NCBI GenBank assembly: GCA_019448385.1
Contig: JAGTXO010000067.1
Coordinates: 108,093-172,092, forward strand
Length of the DNA stretch: 64,000 bases
Source: Diacronema lutheri
Taxonomy: Eukaryota; Haptophyta; Pavlovophyceae; Pavlovales; Pavlovaceae
Direction: 5' to 3'
Shown here piece by piece: positions 40,960-53,200 of the stretch; the first letter of the stretch is position 1, and each line of letters starts with the position of its first letter. Both the position numbers and the translations under genes were made by a program. The notes below the pieces were generated by a model. The model was given only the letters and a program-made list of their open reading frames with translations, was not told where the DNA came from and searched no databases.

Positions 40960-43900
40960 TCAGGACGCAGGGGCGAGCTGAGCGAGCACTCCAGCTAATG
41001 CAAATGTCGCGACGCCCGCAGCGCTCACCATCGGGGGCGCGAACCGCTGGATGGCAGCCCCGCCGCCCACCCCGCGCTCATCGGCGGAAAGCGCGCCGTA
41101 CGCCACAAGGAGCCGCGCGCTGCGCTGCGTCGTGCCGTGCGCGCCATCGTGGCGCTCAACGCCGTCGTGCGGCTGCCGCCCTTGGCGCACGAGGGCGAGC
41201 GATGTGATGATTTGATTGGCGTCGCAATCAAGCGGCTCGTCGTCGCTCGTGTCGCCGTCTGGCTGCGTGGTGTGTGTCGTGCTCGGCAGGCAAAACTCGA
41301 CGCCCAGCCGCTTGGGCGCAAACGGCGGCGCATCGTCGAGCGTGAAGAAGACGTGCGTGAAGAAGCGCGCAGGGCGGTCGATGCAGCGGCGCAGGCCCTC
41401 GTCCAACGTGGCGTCATACCCCTCGGCCAACGACGGGCGAGGCCGCTCGGCGCGCGCGACGCCGAGCAGCTCCGCCGAGTCGGCGAGGTGCACGAGCCCA
41501 GCGGCGACGGTGAAGGCCGTTTTTTGGTTGTAGAGGAGCGTGCGGTGGGCCTTATCGCGCATTTCCCATGCCAGGCTCTTGCCGCCCTTCGTTGTGCTCG
41601 AAGTACTCCCTCCGCGCGCAATTGCTCCACCTGGGGCTGCGCGGGCGGTCGGTTGTGCGCGCGCGAGCTGCACCGGCGGCGCGCAGCAGCGTGCGGCCGC
41701 CTCGACGCCCGAGGATGGCTGTGTGGGCAGGTGCATGACGAACGCGCGCCTCGACAGCTCGGCACCGTGCGCGTAGAGCTCGCCATGCGACGAGAAGAAG
41801 AGCGGCCTGCGTGGCGGCGAACGAAGCATGCCGAGCCCTGATGGTGCCTGATCGCCCTTGCCCGCGCTCTGCCACCGTGCACGCGTGCGCCGCTGCTGCT
41901 CGACCTTACCTCGATGAGCCGTGATGTGTGGCATCGACCACGCCGGCCCAAGCGTCGCCACAAGCACCTCGCAGCCCTGCTGCTGCCCACAGCTCGCTGC
42001 ATCCATCGTCGAGAGGCGGAGTGGCGCCATGACCGAGAGCTCGCGCTCTTCCTGCTGCGCCAACCCTGCCATCGCGCAGCTGCAGTGCAGCCACAGCGCC
42101 AATGCCACGTCGCGTGCGTCAGCAGGGCGAGGCGCATCGGCTGCGGGAGCTGCGCTCGACCCGGAGCTCGAGTGCCTGAACAGGCGGCAATCGACCAAAC
42201 GTGCGCGCTCGGGCACGCATGGCGCTAAAGCGCCTGCGCTCGCCAGCGGTGCGCGAGCAATCACGCCAAAAGACGAATCGAGAAGAATGACGCTCGCGCT
42301 GCGAGCCCCATCCACGTGCACGTCGACGCCGGCAAGAGCGCGTGCGCTGCGGCTGTCCGACGCGTTGGCCGCTCGAGCCCGCCCCATATAAGGCGCTAGC
42401 ACGAGGGCTGCGAAGCGCGCGATGCGCGCGAGCGGCGTTGGCAGCTCGGCAACGTCCGGCGGCTCGAGCGCGGCGAATGCGGCGAGCCGCTCCGCATCGG
42501 CGAGCGACGAGAGCGGCGCGCGGCTCGACGCATCGTGCGGTACGCGCTGCGCGCCAAACGCGCGCGGCACGCGCGCGACGGAAAGCGGCCGAGCGACGAG
42601 CGGAGCCGCGCACGCATTCTGCCAGCTGAAGCTCGGCGCACTCACCAGCTCGCCCAACGCGAGCCGCGGCGCGCAGAAGGGCGGGGCGCCGTGAGACGGC
42701 GAAGGCCTCTCTGCAGCTGGCAGGGCAGCCGGGCCTTCTGGCCGACGACGTGCATCCGACGTGAGGTTTGGGCGCGGCGCGTGGCGCACGGCGCGCAGCT
42801 CGTCGAGCGCCGCGCTCGCAACCCACGCCCGCTTGAGCGCGCGCTGGAGCCCCGAGAAGGCATCACCGCACTCGGCTCTGCCGCAGCCGCGCGGCGCGAA
42901 GACAAAGTGCGGCGCAACGCGCTGCATCGCCGCGCGCTTGCGCGCTACCCACGCATCGTCCGCGGCGAGCGCGATGAGCCGCTGGAGCCATGCGTCACCC
43001 GGCTGGATGACCTCCGCCTCGTCGATGAGCACCGCAAACTCCTCGTATGGCACCGTCAGCGTTGACCCACGCGTCTCGCGCCCACCGCCGTTGGCCGGGT
43101 CGGCGGGCGAGGACGAGTTTCGCACAGCGCTTGCGCCTGCCGAAAGGCGCTGCGCGAGGTCGCCGTCGGCAGCACCATCGTCGGGTGTGCTCGACGGCCT
43201 GGCGGGCCGCCACGGCCATCACGTCGGCCCCGGCGCGTACGCGCGATGGCCGCCGTCGATCAGCACCGGTATGCAGCCGCTCTGGATGGCGAGAAAGGGG
43301 TGTGACCGGCCCAAGGTGTCGCCGGGCGGCTCGATGCAAAATGTGGCGCGCAGCGGCTCAAAGACGCCGCTCTCTGGGCCCTCGCCCGCGGCGCACCAGC
43401 CCGCCTGGTCGCTCACGCCTGGCGCGCAGATGACGCAGTGCGACATGTCACGGTTGGTGCAGCGCGCGTCCGCCGCGAGCAGCGCCTCAACGATGCGCGG
43501 CCGGATCGCCTGGCGTCGCCCGCTTACAAAGAGCGTCGCTGTTCGGCTGAGACCGGCCGACCACAAGATGGCGATGTCGCGCCGCACGATCCGGCTCGCG
43601 CTTGCGTCGCGCGCCGGCTGCCCCGCCTCCCCGTGCTGCCGCAGCTGCTGCGCGTCAAAGGCGAGCAGGTCGAACGCTTGCGCGTACCCCATGGGCGTCG
43701 GGAGCGTAATGAGCAGCGGACCACCGAAGCTTAGCGGTGCGGGCTCGTGCGTCGTGCGTTGCCATCGCGCGAGAAGGCCTTCCCTTCGGCGCAGCTCCTC
43801 CTCCGCGCCGTCGCGCCAGCCGGGCTCCAAGCGCGCCGCTGTCGTCGAGTCCACGTTGGACATAGGCGTCCCGATCACGACGCGCGACACGAACGGCGGC

Positions 43901-44592
43901 GGGAGCGCAGACAGCTGCTCCACGTTGGCACGCACCACGTCCCAATGACGCGGCTCGGGCACAAAGATGAGTGGCCCGCCGCGCGGATCGTCCATGCGGC
44001 CGTGCCGGCGCAGCACGCCCTTCCAAAACGTGCCAAATGGCTTGGCGCCAAAGCAGTTCGCGCACAAGACCGTTCGCGCGCTGACGATGAGCTGGACGTG
44101 TAAGAAGAAAGACGGGACGACGACAATGTCCGCGCCGCAGCTACCGCGCTCGTCGGCGCAGATGGGCGCGATCTGCAAGAAGCGCGAAAGAACGGCGAGG
44201 TGCAGCGAATACTGGTCGACGAATTGCCTCTTGTTGAGCGGGGTCGAGTGCACGCACATGCCGCGCGGCGCGACCAAGCGCGACGCGCCTCTGGACCCAA
44301 CCGCGCGCTCGCCAGGGCAGATGCGCGCGCGCTCGCCATACAGCACGCTCTCTGAGAGAAGCGAGCGGTTGAGCTCGGCGAGCGAGGTCAGGAGAGCCCT
44401 CGAGCGCGCTCTCGCGACGAACGGCGGGCGGCCCGCGCTCGAGCGCATCATCTCGCGGAAGAGCTCGCTCACGACGACATGCGGCCTACCGCGCTCGTCT
44501 GTCGCGGCCGGCCTGGGCGCGAGCGCCAGCAGCAGAAGCACACAGTGGGTGGGCGGCCGGCCGGCGGGCCCCACGCGGCGGGCCAAGCCCAT
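40960..44592 (-). CDS. Exostosin-like (GT47) glycosyltransferase with a C-terminal region of unknown function
   Basis: Two frames join by one intron near 43126-43240 (exact sites unresolved) to give roughly 1,150-1,200 residues. The N-terminus MGLARRVGPAGRPP and CVLLLLALAPRPAA is a signal peptide or anchor for the secretory pathway. The exostosin part has ADIVVVPSFFLHVQL, RRDIAILWSAGLSRT and the diagnostic ATFCIEPPGDTLGRSHPFLAIQSGCIPVLI, where nucleotide-sugar binding is expected. After the intron VPYEEFAVLIDEAEV completes the domain. About 650 further residues have no family I recognise; conserved-looking pieces are FFSSHGELYAHGAE, LLYNQKTAFTVAAGL and FFTHVFFTLDDAPPF. An upstream in-frame ATG (44631) is possible. 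Confidence 0.75.
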
Positions 44593-45204
44593 CGCTGCTC
44601 GGCGTTTCTGGCGGGCCCAACGGTTACTCATATGGGGGTATAATATGCTAACGACGCTTACAGGCGGGTCAGCAGGGGGGGCGTGCACGGGGCCGAGGCT
44701 GGACAAGCGGAGCGAGCGTAATTGTATGGTATAGGTCCTGTTTTAAACGTCGCGTGGAAGCGAACGCGTCGTGTTTAAAACCCAGCCCTCCCCTCGTAGC
44801 GGAGGGCCACCGGTGCGAGGAGCCAGCGTGCACCTCCACCGCCGCCCAGCCGCTTGCCTCTGTTCGGACGCCCCGGTCCGCGTTCCGCGCGCTGCCCACC
44901 CCGGCAGGCGGCGCCTTCGCCCGACCCCCGTCGCCGCAGCACACGCATCCGCCGCCGCCGCCACCGAAGCCGGCGCGGCGGCAGCCGTTGCGCCGACGCT
45001 TCGACGGCGACAATGAAGACGACGCGCCCCACGGCTCCGATGAGCACGGCCGGCGTCAGCGAGCGCGCGCAGGCGCGCGCCCTGCCGCGCCTTCGGCCGA
45101 TCCGCTTATGCCAGCGCCCGGTTCGGCCCGGGCACCGGCGGACGGGAGCTACGCGGCGATCGACCATCTCACCGTCATGCAGGTTCGCTGGGGTCCACGC
45201 GTCG
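44593..45204. other. Repeat-rich junction, no intact gene
   Basis: Contains the AT-rich GGGGTATAATATGC, the first copy of the AACGACGCTTAC repeat and Pro/Arg-rich frames. It probably holds the 5' part of the broken reverse-transcriptase element. Confidence 0.4.
44648..44697 (+). repeat. About 50-bp direct repeat, copy A (CTAACGACGCTTACAGGCGG...)
   Basis: Matches 46747-46797 over its whole length with a few changes, in the same orientation. A and B flank the reverse-transcriptase remnant. AT-rich bases precede each (GTATAATATG and CGAATA). Confidence 0.85.
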
Positions 45205-46196
45205 GCGGTGCCCATGTTTGTCGCCTTGCCGCCCGGCTTTGCGGAGCGCTTCGCGACGGCCTTCGTTGAGGTGCTCCACGCCCTTCGTGACGCTGAGGCA
45301 CTCGAGGGCGTCAGCGCGGTGTGGGTGCATCAGCCGGAGACGGAACGCGCGCTGAAGATGCTGCTCATCCTCCCGGCGCTGATCCTGCGCCGCACCCATA
45401 CGCCGCATGGGCGCCGCGCTCGCGCAGCGTTTCACACTCTGGGAGACGCGCGCGTACGCCGAGCTGGTCGCAGGTTGGTGGCGTGATTGCTCGGCACACG
45501 CCGCGCGGCGCTGGCCCGCGCGTGAGGGCGCCGCGGACCGCGCGCTCGGCAGGGTGCCGACTTTGTCTTCTCGTCCGTTCGGCAGCTCGCCCTGCGCAAG
45601 CGCGTCTCGGCTGCTGGCGAGCCGGAGGGTGCCAGGCCTGTCGGCATCTCCTGCGCGCTCCGACGGGCGGTGACGATCTTCGCAAACGCGTCTTTGAGGA
45701 GAGCGCTGTGCGGGCCACCTCGCGCAGCAGCAGCTCGGGGTGGCGGTCGCGGCGGGCGCCACCAAACTCATCGTCGGCCTGCGCGAGCTGCTGGACGCTG
45801 AACCGAGCTTCGGCATCTTGACCCTCGACAACTCCAACGCCTTCAACTCCGTCTCTCGCGCAGCCGTCCTTCGCCAGCTATCCGACGGCAGCGTCCCCGG
45901 CGAGATCCGCGCGCTCGCTCGCTTTGCGCACGCGACTCTCGGCCCGCAGGCGCCCGTCTTTGCCGGTGGTGGCAGCGGCGGCGCGCCTCTCACGCAGCTC
46001 CTCTTCCGCAGCTCGGAGGGCGTGCAGCAGGGCTCGGTGGAGGGCGGCGACTTCTTCGCGACCGCCATCCAGCCCGCGCTCGTGGCCCTCGACGCCGAGC
46101 TCGCCGCAGTCGGTGCGGCCGCGCGCGCAGGTCATGGCGACGTCTACGTCGTCGGCCCGCCCGCTCTCGTCGCCGCGACCGAGCGGCTGGCGCCCT
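45205..46196 (+). pseudogene. Reverse transcriptase remnant (LINE-like), frameshifted
   Basis: An open frame at 45740-46294 has SFGILTLDNSNAFNSVSRAA, the RT motif A with its catalytic Asp and the NAFNS signature, then EGVQQGSVEGGDFFATAIQP, a changed form of the GVxQGxPLxPxLF motif B. DVYVVGPPALVAATERL follows where motif C is expected, but the YxDD pair is not intact. Upstream pieces in other frames fit the same protein family: ALKMLLILPALILRR at about 45350, then RPVGISCALRRAV at about 45635. At least two frame changes and an altered catalytic motif make it inactive. The type (LINE-like non-LTR) is inferred from the NAFNS motif. Confidence 0.7.
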
Positions 46197-46204
46197 TTTA
46201 TATA

Positions 46205-46271
46205 CTAACGACGCTTTCCGACGGGTCATTTTATATTACAACGGCGCTTACGTCAGGTCAGCGGGGTCAGC
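46205..46271 (+). repeat. Two diverged copies of the AACGACGCTTAC repeat
   Basis: CTAACGACGCTTTCCGACGG at 46205 and AACGGCGCTTACGTCAGGTC at 46240 resemble repeats A and B. They lie in AT-richer DNA directly after the reverse transcriptase frame and so may mark its 3' end. Confidence 0.7.
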
Positions 46272-46746
46272 ACCAGCTGCGAGGGAGCGAGTAGCCACCA
46301 ATGTCGTCGATCCCCGCGCAGCCACGGCACCAGCGAGCGAGCAGCGAGGCGGTGCGGGCCCAGAGGCCCGCCCGCGCCTAGCCGCCGCGCACCGCCGGCG
46401 CCCCCCGGCCGCGCGCGCCGCCGCACCCTCCGCAGCCGCGGCGCGCTCCACAGCCAGCCGCGCCCGCGCCAGCAGAGGCCCGAGGGCCGACGGCAATCAC
46501 CGCCGCCACCGAGCCGCCGCCAGCCCTGCCGCCGGACAGACCGCCGAGTGCGCCGCCGCCCGCACCACGCGCGCCGCCGCCCCGCACGCCTCCGCGCCGC
46601 CGGCCGCCGCCCCCGAGCGCGCCCCCGCCCGCCACCAGCGAACCTGTCGGCCCGCCGGCGATCCGCCCACCATCGCTCAGCCTCCCGCCCACCGACGCGC
46701 GCACCGCGACCTCCCCCGCCACAGCCCACCGACCCGCTTGCGAATA
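46272..46746. other. No gene seen; resembles the flank of copy 1
   Basis: Pro/Ala/Arg-coding low complexity in all frames. Pieces such as CCCAGAGGCCCGCC and CGCGCCTAGCC match the order seen at 18380-18560, so both regions may descend from one older repeat. Similarity is weak beyond the first 50 bases. Confidence 0.4.
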
Positions 46747-46797
46747 CTAACGACGCTTACAGGCGGGTCAGCAGGAGGGGCGCGCACGGGGGCGAGG
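46747..46797 (+). repeat. About 50-bp direct repeat, copy B
   Basis: Same unit as copy A at 44648. It ends 15 bases before the 3' end of Fanzor element copy 2, so copy 2's right end inserted into or next to this repeat. Confidence 0.85.
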
Positions 46798-46812
46798 CGT
46801 GACGGAGGGGCC

Positions 46813-47218
46813 CGTATAGATGGTCAAGCCAAATCCGATCAGGGGCACGATCGCGCCCCGAGTGCAGCGCGGGCCGTTCGGAAGGACGTCCTTGTGAGGG
46901 AGCTCTTCGCGTTTGGCGAGCGGGGGAGCACGACGCGCAGCGTTGCTGCGGCGGCGTGCGGGCGGCGAGCAGCGGTCGGGCTGCTCGCGACGAGGCCGGA
47001 GCAGACGGCGCCGTGGCCGCCGGCGCAGGTGACGCGCGCCGACGAGCCGTAGCGAGCGTCCGTGATCCGCACGGCGGTTGGAGCGGGCCGGCTGGTGCGG
47101 CGCGCTCGGCCACGGGTGGCGGCGTGCACGGTCGTGCCGCGCGCGGCACGCGTCGCCAGCCGCGCGCGACCTGGGCAGAGCCCGCAAAGCGTCGACCGCT
47201 GCGCGGCTCGGCCGTGCG
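46813..47218 (-). ncRNA. Candidate omega (guide) RNA region and right end, copy 2
   Basis: No difference from 17936-18341 was found by eye, while the coding arm has substitutions. If the guide is read from beyond the element end, copy 2 would carry a different guide (GGGCCCCTCC... in element orientation) from copy 1 (ATGACCGAGC...). Structure not computed. Confidence 0.45.
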
Positions 47219-50200
47219 TCAACGCCGGCCGCGCTTCGGCCCGCGCGCGCTGCCGCCGCCGGCACTGGCGCTGGCAGCTCCGCGGGCGGGGGTGCGGGCG
47301 CGAGAGCCGCCGCCGCCACCGCCGCCGCGCCCGCCGCCGTCGTCGCCACCGCCGTCGCCGCCGCCGCCTCCCCCGCCGTCATCGTCGTCGTCGCCGCCGC
47401 CGCCTCCGTCGCCGTCGCCGTCGCCCTCGCCGCCGCCGCCGTCGCCGCTGCCATCGTCGTCGTCGTCGTCGTCGCCCTCGTCGTCGCCCTCGTCGTCGCC
47501 GTCGCACTCGTCGTCGCAGTCGTCGCCCTCGCCGTGCACCATGCGCTCCTCACGCTCCCACACCTCGCCGCGCGCCCACCAGGCGAGCACGAGGGCAAAG
47601 CGCTCAGGCGTCGACGTGGTGTCGCGCCCGGCCGCGTGCGCCGCCATGTCGTGCACGTCGTAGAAGATGTTGCGCGCGGCGTTGTAGTCGCGGTGCACGG
47701 GCTTCTTGCCGCCGTTGCACGCCGGGCAGATGACGAGCGCGTGCACCGTGCGCGTGCCGCCCTTTGCCACGGGCAGGCGCGGGTTCTGCGCGAGCTCCGC
47801 GCCGCAGCGCTGCAGCCTGCCGCCCTTGGCGAGCCGCGGCATCGAGCAGTGCATCGACGTGTACGGCTCGGGCACGAAGACGGCCGCGACGCCGCGCCGC
47901 CGCAGCTCGCGCAGCAGCCCCACCTGGAAGGCGGGCGGCGCGCCCTTGGGCTGCGCGCCCTTGTGGTCGCGCAGCCACTTGCCCACGCACACGAGCAGCC
48001 GGTCGCGCGTCACGCCGTCGACACAGTGCGCCGCGATGAGCGCCTCGGCGACGCGCGCCGCGTTGGACCGCCCGCCGCTGTCGCGCCGCCAGCGCTCCTT
48101 CCGGCGCGCCGGCGCGTCGTACACGTGCTCGGCGGCGCGCTCGCGCACCCGCGCGCTCTCGCGGTGGAAGGCGATGTATTTGCCCGCGTCGAGCACCTTG
48201 GCGCTGTGCGCCTCGCCAAGCCGCGCCTCGTCCGCCTCCACGCTGAACTCCTCGCCGCGCCCGTCGGTGCGCACGCGCCGCCGCGCCGCGTTGGTCTTGG
48301 CCGTCTCGCGCGCAAAGCCCGCGGCGCGCGCGCGCGCGCGCTGCGTGAACTGCCGCCAGACGGCCGCCCGCCCGACGTGCGCAGAGTAGGTGGTGATGTT
48401 GCCCATGTTCGGGTCGGCCGCGACGACGACCGCCGCCTCGACGTCGATCGCCCGCCGCAGCTCGGAGCCGAGCGCGACGGCGATGCGCCCGTCCGGCCGG
48501 CGCCAGCGGTGCAGGACGCCCGAGCCGCCGGCCGGCGCCTGCACCTTCGGCACGAGGACGGTCCCGACGGCGTGCACGGCGACGCCATCTGTCACCACCG
48601 ACTTGACGGGCTGCCGGCCCGGGAGCGGCACGCGCGGCAGCGGCGCGAGGCCAACCCACGAGCGCCGCGCGTGCCACGGCAGATCGGCCGGCGGCCGCTC
48701 GCGCCCGGCGTAGTCGAAGACGCGGTTGGAGATGTCGAAGCGCGTCGCAAAGACCGCGTACCTGACGCGCACGTCCGACATCGGCGGGGTGTTGCCGTTT
48801 GTGCCTGTCCACTTGATCGGCTCGCCATCGTGGTCGCGCAGGTCCAGCGCCTTGAGCCGCGCGCGCAGCTCCTTGCGCTCGTCATCCGAAAGCGTCACCC
48901 AGATGGCGCTCGCGGCGAGGCGCACGTTGCGCGGCACCTGCGCGCAGCGCGCGGCGCGCGAGCGCGCGGGCGCGTGACCAACCTGGCCGCGGGGCGGCGC
49001 GCACGGCGGCGGCGCGCGCGCTTGGGCGCTCGGCGGCGGCAGCGGCAGCCACGCCTCGCGCGCACATTGTGCGTGCGCAGCGGCGCCACATTGTACCGCG
49101 GCGGCCGTCCGGTCAGCTGCGTGTGGATGTGCGCGAGCCGGCAGAGCAGCGCCTGCCCCTCGGCCACGTGCTGCAGGGTGCGGATCTGCACGAGGAAGTA
49201 GCGCGTCGTGTGCCGGTCGTAGTTCCACCTTTTCGTGGGCGTGCACTTGTAGTCGATCTTGTGGAGGACCATGTCGGGCAGGTGGCGGTCGAGCGCGGCG
49301 GGGCAGCCGACGCGCGCGCCCTCCACGTCGCCGCGCAGCAGCCGCTCGCACAGCTCGCGCACGCGCGCGTTTCGCTGCATCTCGGGCAGCGCGACGAGCG
49401 CCTCGTCGCGCTCGACTGCCGCGCGGACGACGTCGCGGAGCAGCCCGTTCACGACGCGCGATGGGTGCATCAGGCACGCGGTGGACACCTGCGTCGCCTC
49501 CGCCTCGAGGATCTCCGTGAGGCCCACCGCGCAGACGGGCTGGACGCCCTCGGCCATCTCGCCGACGGCGCGCGCCGTCGCCGCCTTGGTCTGCGCGGCG
49601 GCTTGCTCGGCGGGCTTGCCTCGCGGCGCTGCACCGTACGTGCTCTCGTCCTTGTGCCAGCCGATGGCCGAGAAGATCGCACGGACGGATCCCTTGTCCA
49701 TCGTGGTCGACGTGTGCACGCTGGTCGACGGGCCGCCCGACGCCGCGCCGACGGCCTGCGCGCTCGCCACCGCAGCCTCGTCGCGCACCACCTTGTTGAT
49801 GACGCGGTACGCCTGTGTCGTGAGCCTGTGCACGGCCGCCGCGATGCGCCGCAGCTCCTTCCGCGCACCGGGCTGCGCCGTCACCGCCTGCGGCCCCGCG
49901 TTGAGCGTCGAGCGCTTGACCACGAAGCCCGGGAGCACGCTGCCGCGCGTGCGCGCCGTCGCGCCGCCGGCGGCGCGCGCGCTCGGCGCAGCGGGCTCGT
50001 CCACGCGCGCGCGCTCGACGCCGCGCGCGCGGGGAACGCTCGGCGCGCGCGCGCCCGCGGCGTCGCGCGCGCTCGCGGCGGCACCCGCCGCGGCGCGCTT
50101 GCCCGCGGCGCCCGACTCGCCGTGCGCGCGAAGCGGCGCCGACGCCAATGCCGACGCCGCGCCCGCGCCGCCGCTGCCGCTGCCCGATCCGCCCGCGCGC

Positions 50201-53200
50201 CGCTTCTGCTCGTCGCGCGTCTTGCGGAACTGGGCGACGAGGTCGCTGCTCACGTTGGCCTCAGGCTCCCACGTGTCGGCGCTCTCGTCGTAGCCCCGCC
50301 ACCTGATCCGGAACTGGAACGTCACCTTCTTGCCCGCCTTGCGGCGCTCGTCGACGACCGCCTCGACCTCGTACGTGCGCGCCTCCTCGTCGACGCTCGC
50401 GCCCGCCGCGCTCGCGCCCGTGTCCGGCCACCCAGCGACCGTGCCGCCCAGCCTCTCGGCGGCCGCGCGCAGCTGCCGCTCGCGCTGGGCGGCCGCGGCG
50501 CCTCGCGCGACCAGCGCGGGCAGCATGCCCGCGCCGCCCGCGAGGCCGTGCGCGCCGACGCTGGCGGTCATCAGCGCGTCGAGGCACGCGAACGTTGCGA
50601 GCGCACACGCGCCATCGTCGCCGCCGCGCGGCTGCGAGCGCACGACGGGCGATGGCCGCGGCTCCCCCTCGGCCGCGAGCAGCGGCCAGATCGCACTGGC
50701 CAGCGCGACGGCATGCGCGCCGACCGCGACGGCCACGTCCGCGTCGAGCGGCGCAAAGTCGTAGCGCACGAGCGCGGCCGGGCGCGAGTCGTCCGTCGGC
50801 CGGTCGGCGACGAGCAGCCCGACCGGGCGCGGCGGCTCGCCGGACGGCGCGGCGACGGGCACGCAGAGGAGCACGACGAGCAGGCGCGGCGTGCCGCCGA
50901 GCAGCGCGCGCGCGGCATCCGCCCCGTCGGCTCCGCCGCGCGCGGCCGCGGCGAGCAGCTCGGCCGCGCGCGTCGGGCCCAGCGCCGTGCGCGCGTCCTT
51001 GCGCGCGCGTGCGCGGGCCGTGTACGCGGCGCAGGCGTCGTCGAGCACCGCCGCGCTGGGCGCGGTGCCAGTCGTCGCCCACGCGCGCAGCGCGTCGCGC
51101 ACCCGCGTGACGATCGCCTGGTCGACCGCCGCCTCGCCGGCAGCGTGCGCCGGCGCGCACGCCGGCGGTGCGGCGGCAGGCGCGAGCGCGGGCGCGCCGT
51201 CGGCGCCGTCAACGCCGACGGCGCCGTCGGCGCGCCGCCACGCGAGCTTCGCCTCGATCTGCTGCCGGACGGCGTGGCAGTGCCGGTCGATGCCGCGCGC
51301 GTCGTCGAGCGCGGCCAGCGCGTCCTCAGCGGCGGGACGGCCGCTCGCGTCCGCGACGGCCTGCAGGCAGAGCAGCGCGGCCGCACGCGCGTTGCACGCG
51401 CTCTGCGGCTCGGGCGCGAGCGCGAGCTCGAGCTCGAGCGGCGACGCGCCTCGCGCCGCGGCGATCGCGTCCATCAGCACGTCCAACCGCTGCACCAGCG
51501 CCCTGTGCGCGTCGCGCGGCGCGCCCGTCGACGGCGCGCGCGAGCGCGTCGCCAGGAGCCCGAGCGCGCGCGCCGGCGCGCCCGCCGGCGTGTGCAGCAC
51601 GAGCAGCGCCGCGCCCGCCAAGCTCGCGTTGCGCGTGACGAGCGCGAAGATGCGCGTCGCCTCGTGCGCGCCCACCGACGCCCAGATCGCAGCGCGATCG
51701 GCGTCCGTCTGCGCGTCGCACAGGTCGCGCACGTCGTCCGGCGCGAGCAGCGCGCCGCCGCCGGCGGAGCGCGCGACGATCGCCCGCGCCTCCGCCACGA
51801 AGACGGCCTGCGGCAGGTCGGCGTGGCGCGCGTCGACGATGGCGCGCGTCGCGTGCACGCCGAGCTCCACGCCGCGGTAGAAGGCGCGCGCGTTGGCCGC
51901 GCGCGCGTGCGCCGGCCGTCCGTCCGCGTTGCGCCTCGCGCGCGCCTGCTTGCTCGTGCGCGCGAGGCCGTCGCGTGGCGGTGGCGGCAGCGTGGCGAGG
52001 AAGCGCGCGGCGGGCGGCGGCGCGCGCACGCCGCGCTGCCGCCGTGCGATGGCCGCGAGCCGCCGGCCCGCCGCGCTGCCGCCCGCGCCGACGTGCTGCC
52101 AGCGGTTGAGCGCCGCCGGTGGCGGCGGCGGCGGCGGCGCGGCGGCGGGCGGCGGCGCGACGGCGGGCGGCGGCGCGGCGGCGGGCGGCGGCGCGGCGGT
52201 GGGCGGCGGCGCGGCGGCGGGCGGCAGCGGCGGCGGCGCGGCGGCGACGGCAGCACCAGTCGGCATGTCCGCCCACGCACCCGAGACGCTGTCCCAGGCC
52301 TTGCCCGGTGGCGCGCGCCCACGCGGCCGCGGGTGGCGGGCTCGAGCGGCGGGGGGCGGGCGGCCGGCGCGCCAGTCGAAGACAGGTGCAACCGTGGCGG
52401 CAGGCGCCGAGTGCAGCGCGTCGGTCACAGAGCGCGTGGTGCGCGCGGCGACCGTGGCGCGCATGGCGGGCGGGCGGTGAGCAGCGCCCGCCGGCGCGCC
52501 GGCGGGCGCGGCAGCCGGCGCGCCGGCGGGCGCGGCCGCCTCGAGCCCGGCGGAGGCGCCGCGCTTGCGCTTGCGCGTGCCGCCGCGCGTGCGCCTGCGC
52601 GCGCGCCCGCCGCGCGCCCGTGCGGCCTGCGCGTCGCCAGCCGCGTCGCCGGCCGCGTCGCCGCGCCGCACGTAGACGATCGCGAACGCCTCCTCGCCGG
52701 TCCCGTCGACGCCGCCGCGCGCGCGGCGTAGGACCGACCGCCACTGCAGCCGCCGCGCGCGGCCGGGCTCGCACGCAAACCAGCGCCCACCGCGCCTGAC
52801 GACGGCCACAAAGTCGTCGTCGCGCCGCCCGCGCCGGCGCGTGCGCAGCAGCACGCACTGCACGTCGAGCCAGCCCTCGTGCCAGTCGGCCGTGCTGGGG
52901 GCGACGCGAATCGACTGCGGGAGCTCGACGCCAAAGCCGGCGAGGCGCACGATGTGCGCGACGATGACGCTCGAAATGGCGGGGGCGCTCGACGGGTCGT
53001 CCGCTGCAGCGAGCACCGCCTCGCCCCAGTGCTCACGCGTGACGCAATCCGCGTCCTCGACGTGCACGTGCGCCACGCTCGCGCCGAGCTGGTGCAGCAA
53101 CGCGCAGATGTCGGCGTCGACCGTCCTCTCCTCCTCGGCCGCCTCGGCCGTGCCGCGGGCGGCGGCGTCGCCCGCCGGCTGCCCGAGGTACGCGATCGCC

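Noticed and set aside
44648-46797. The about 50-bp direct repeats as retrotransposon LTRs
   Set aside because: They are too short, and the reverse transcriptase motifs resemble LINE types, not Gypsy or Copia; no integrase or protease was seen.
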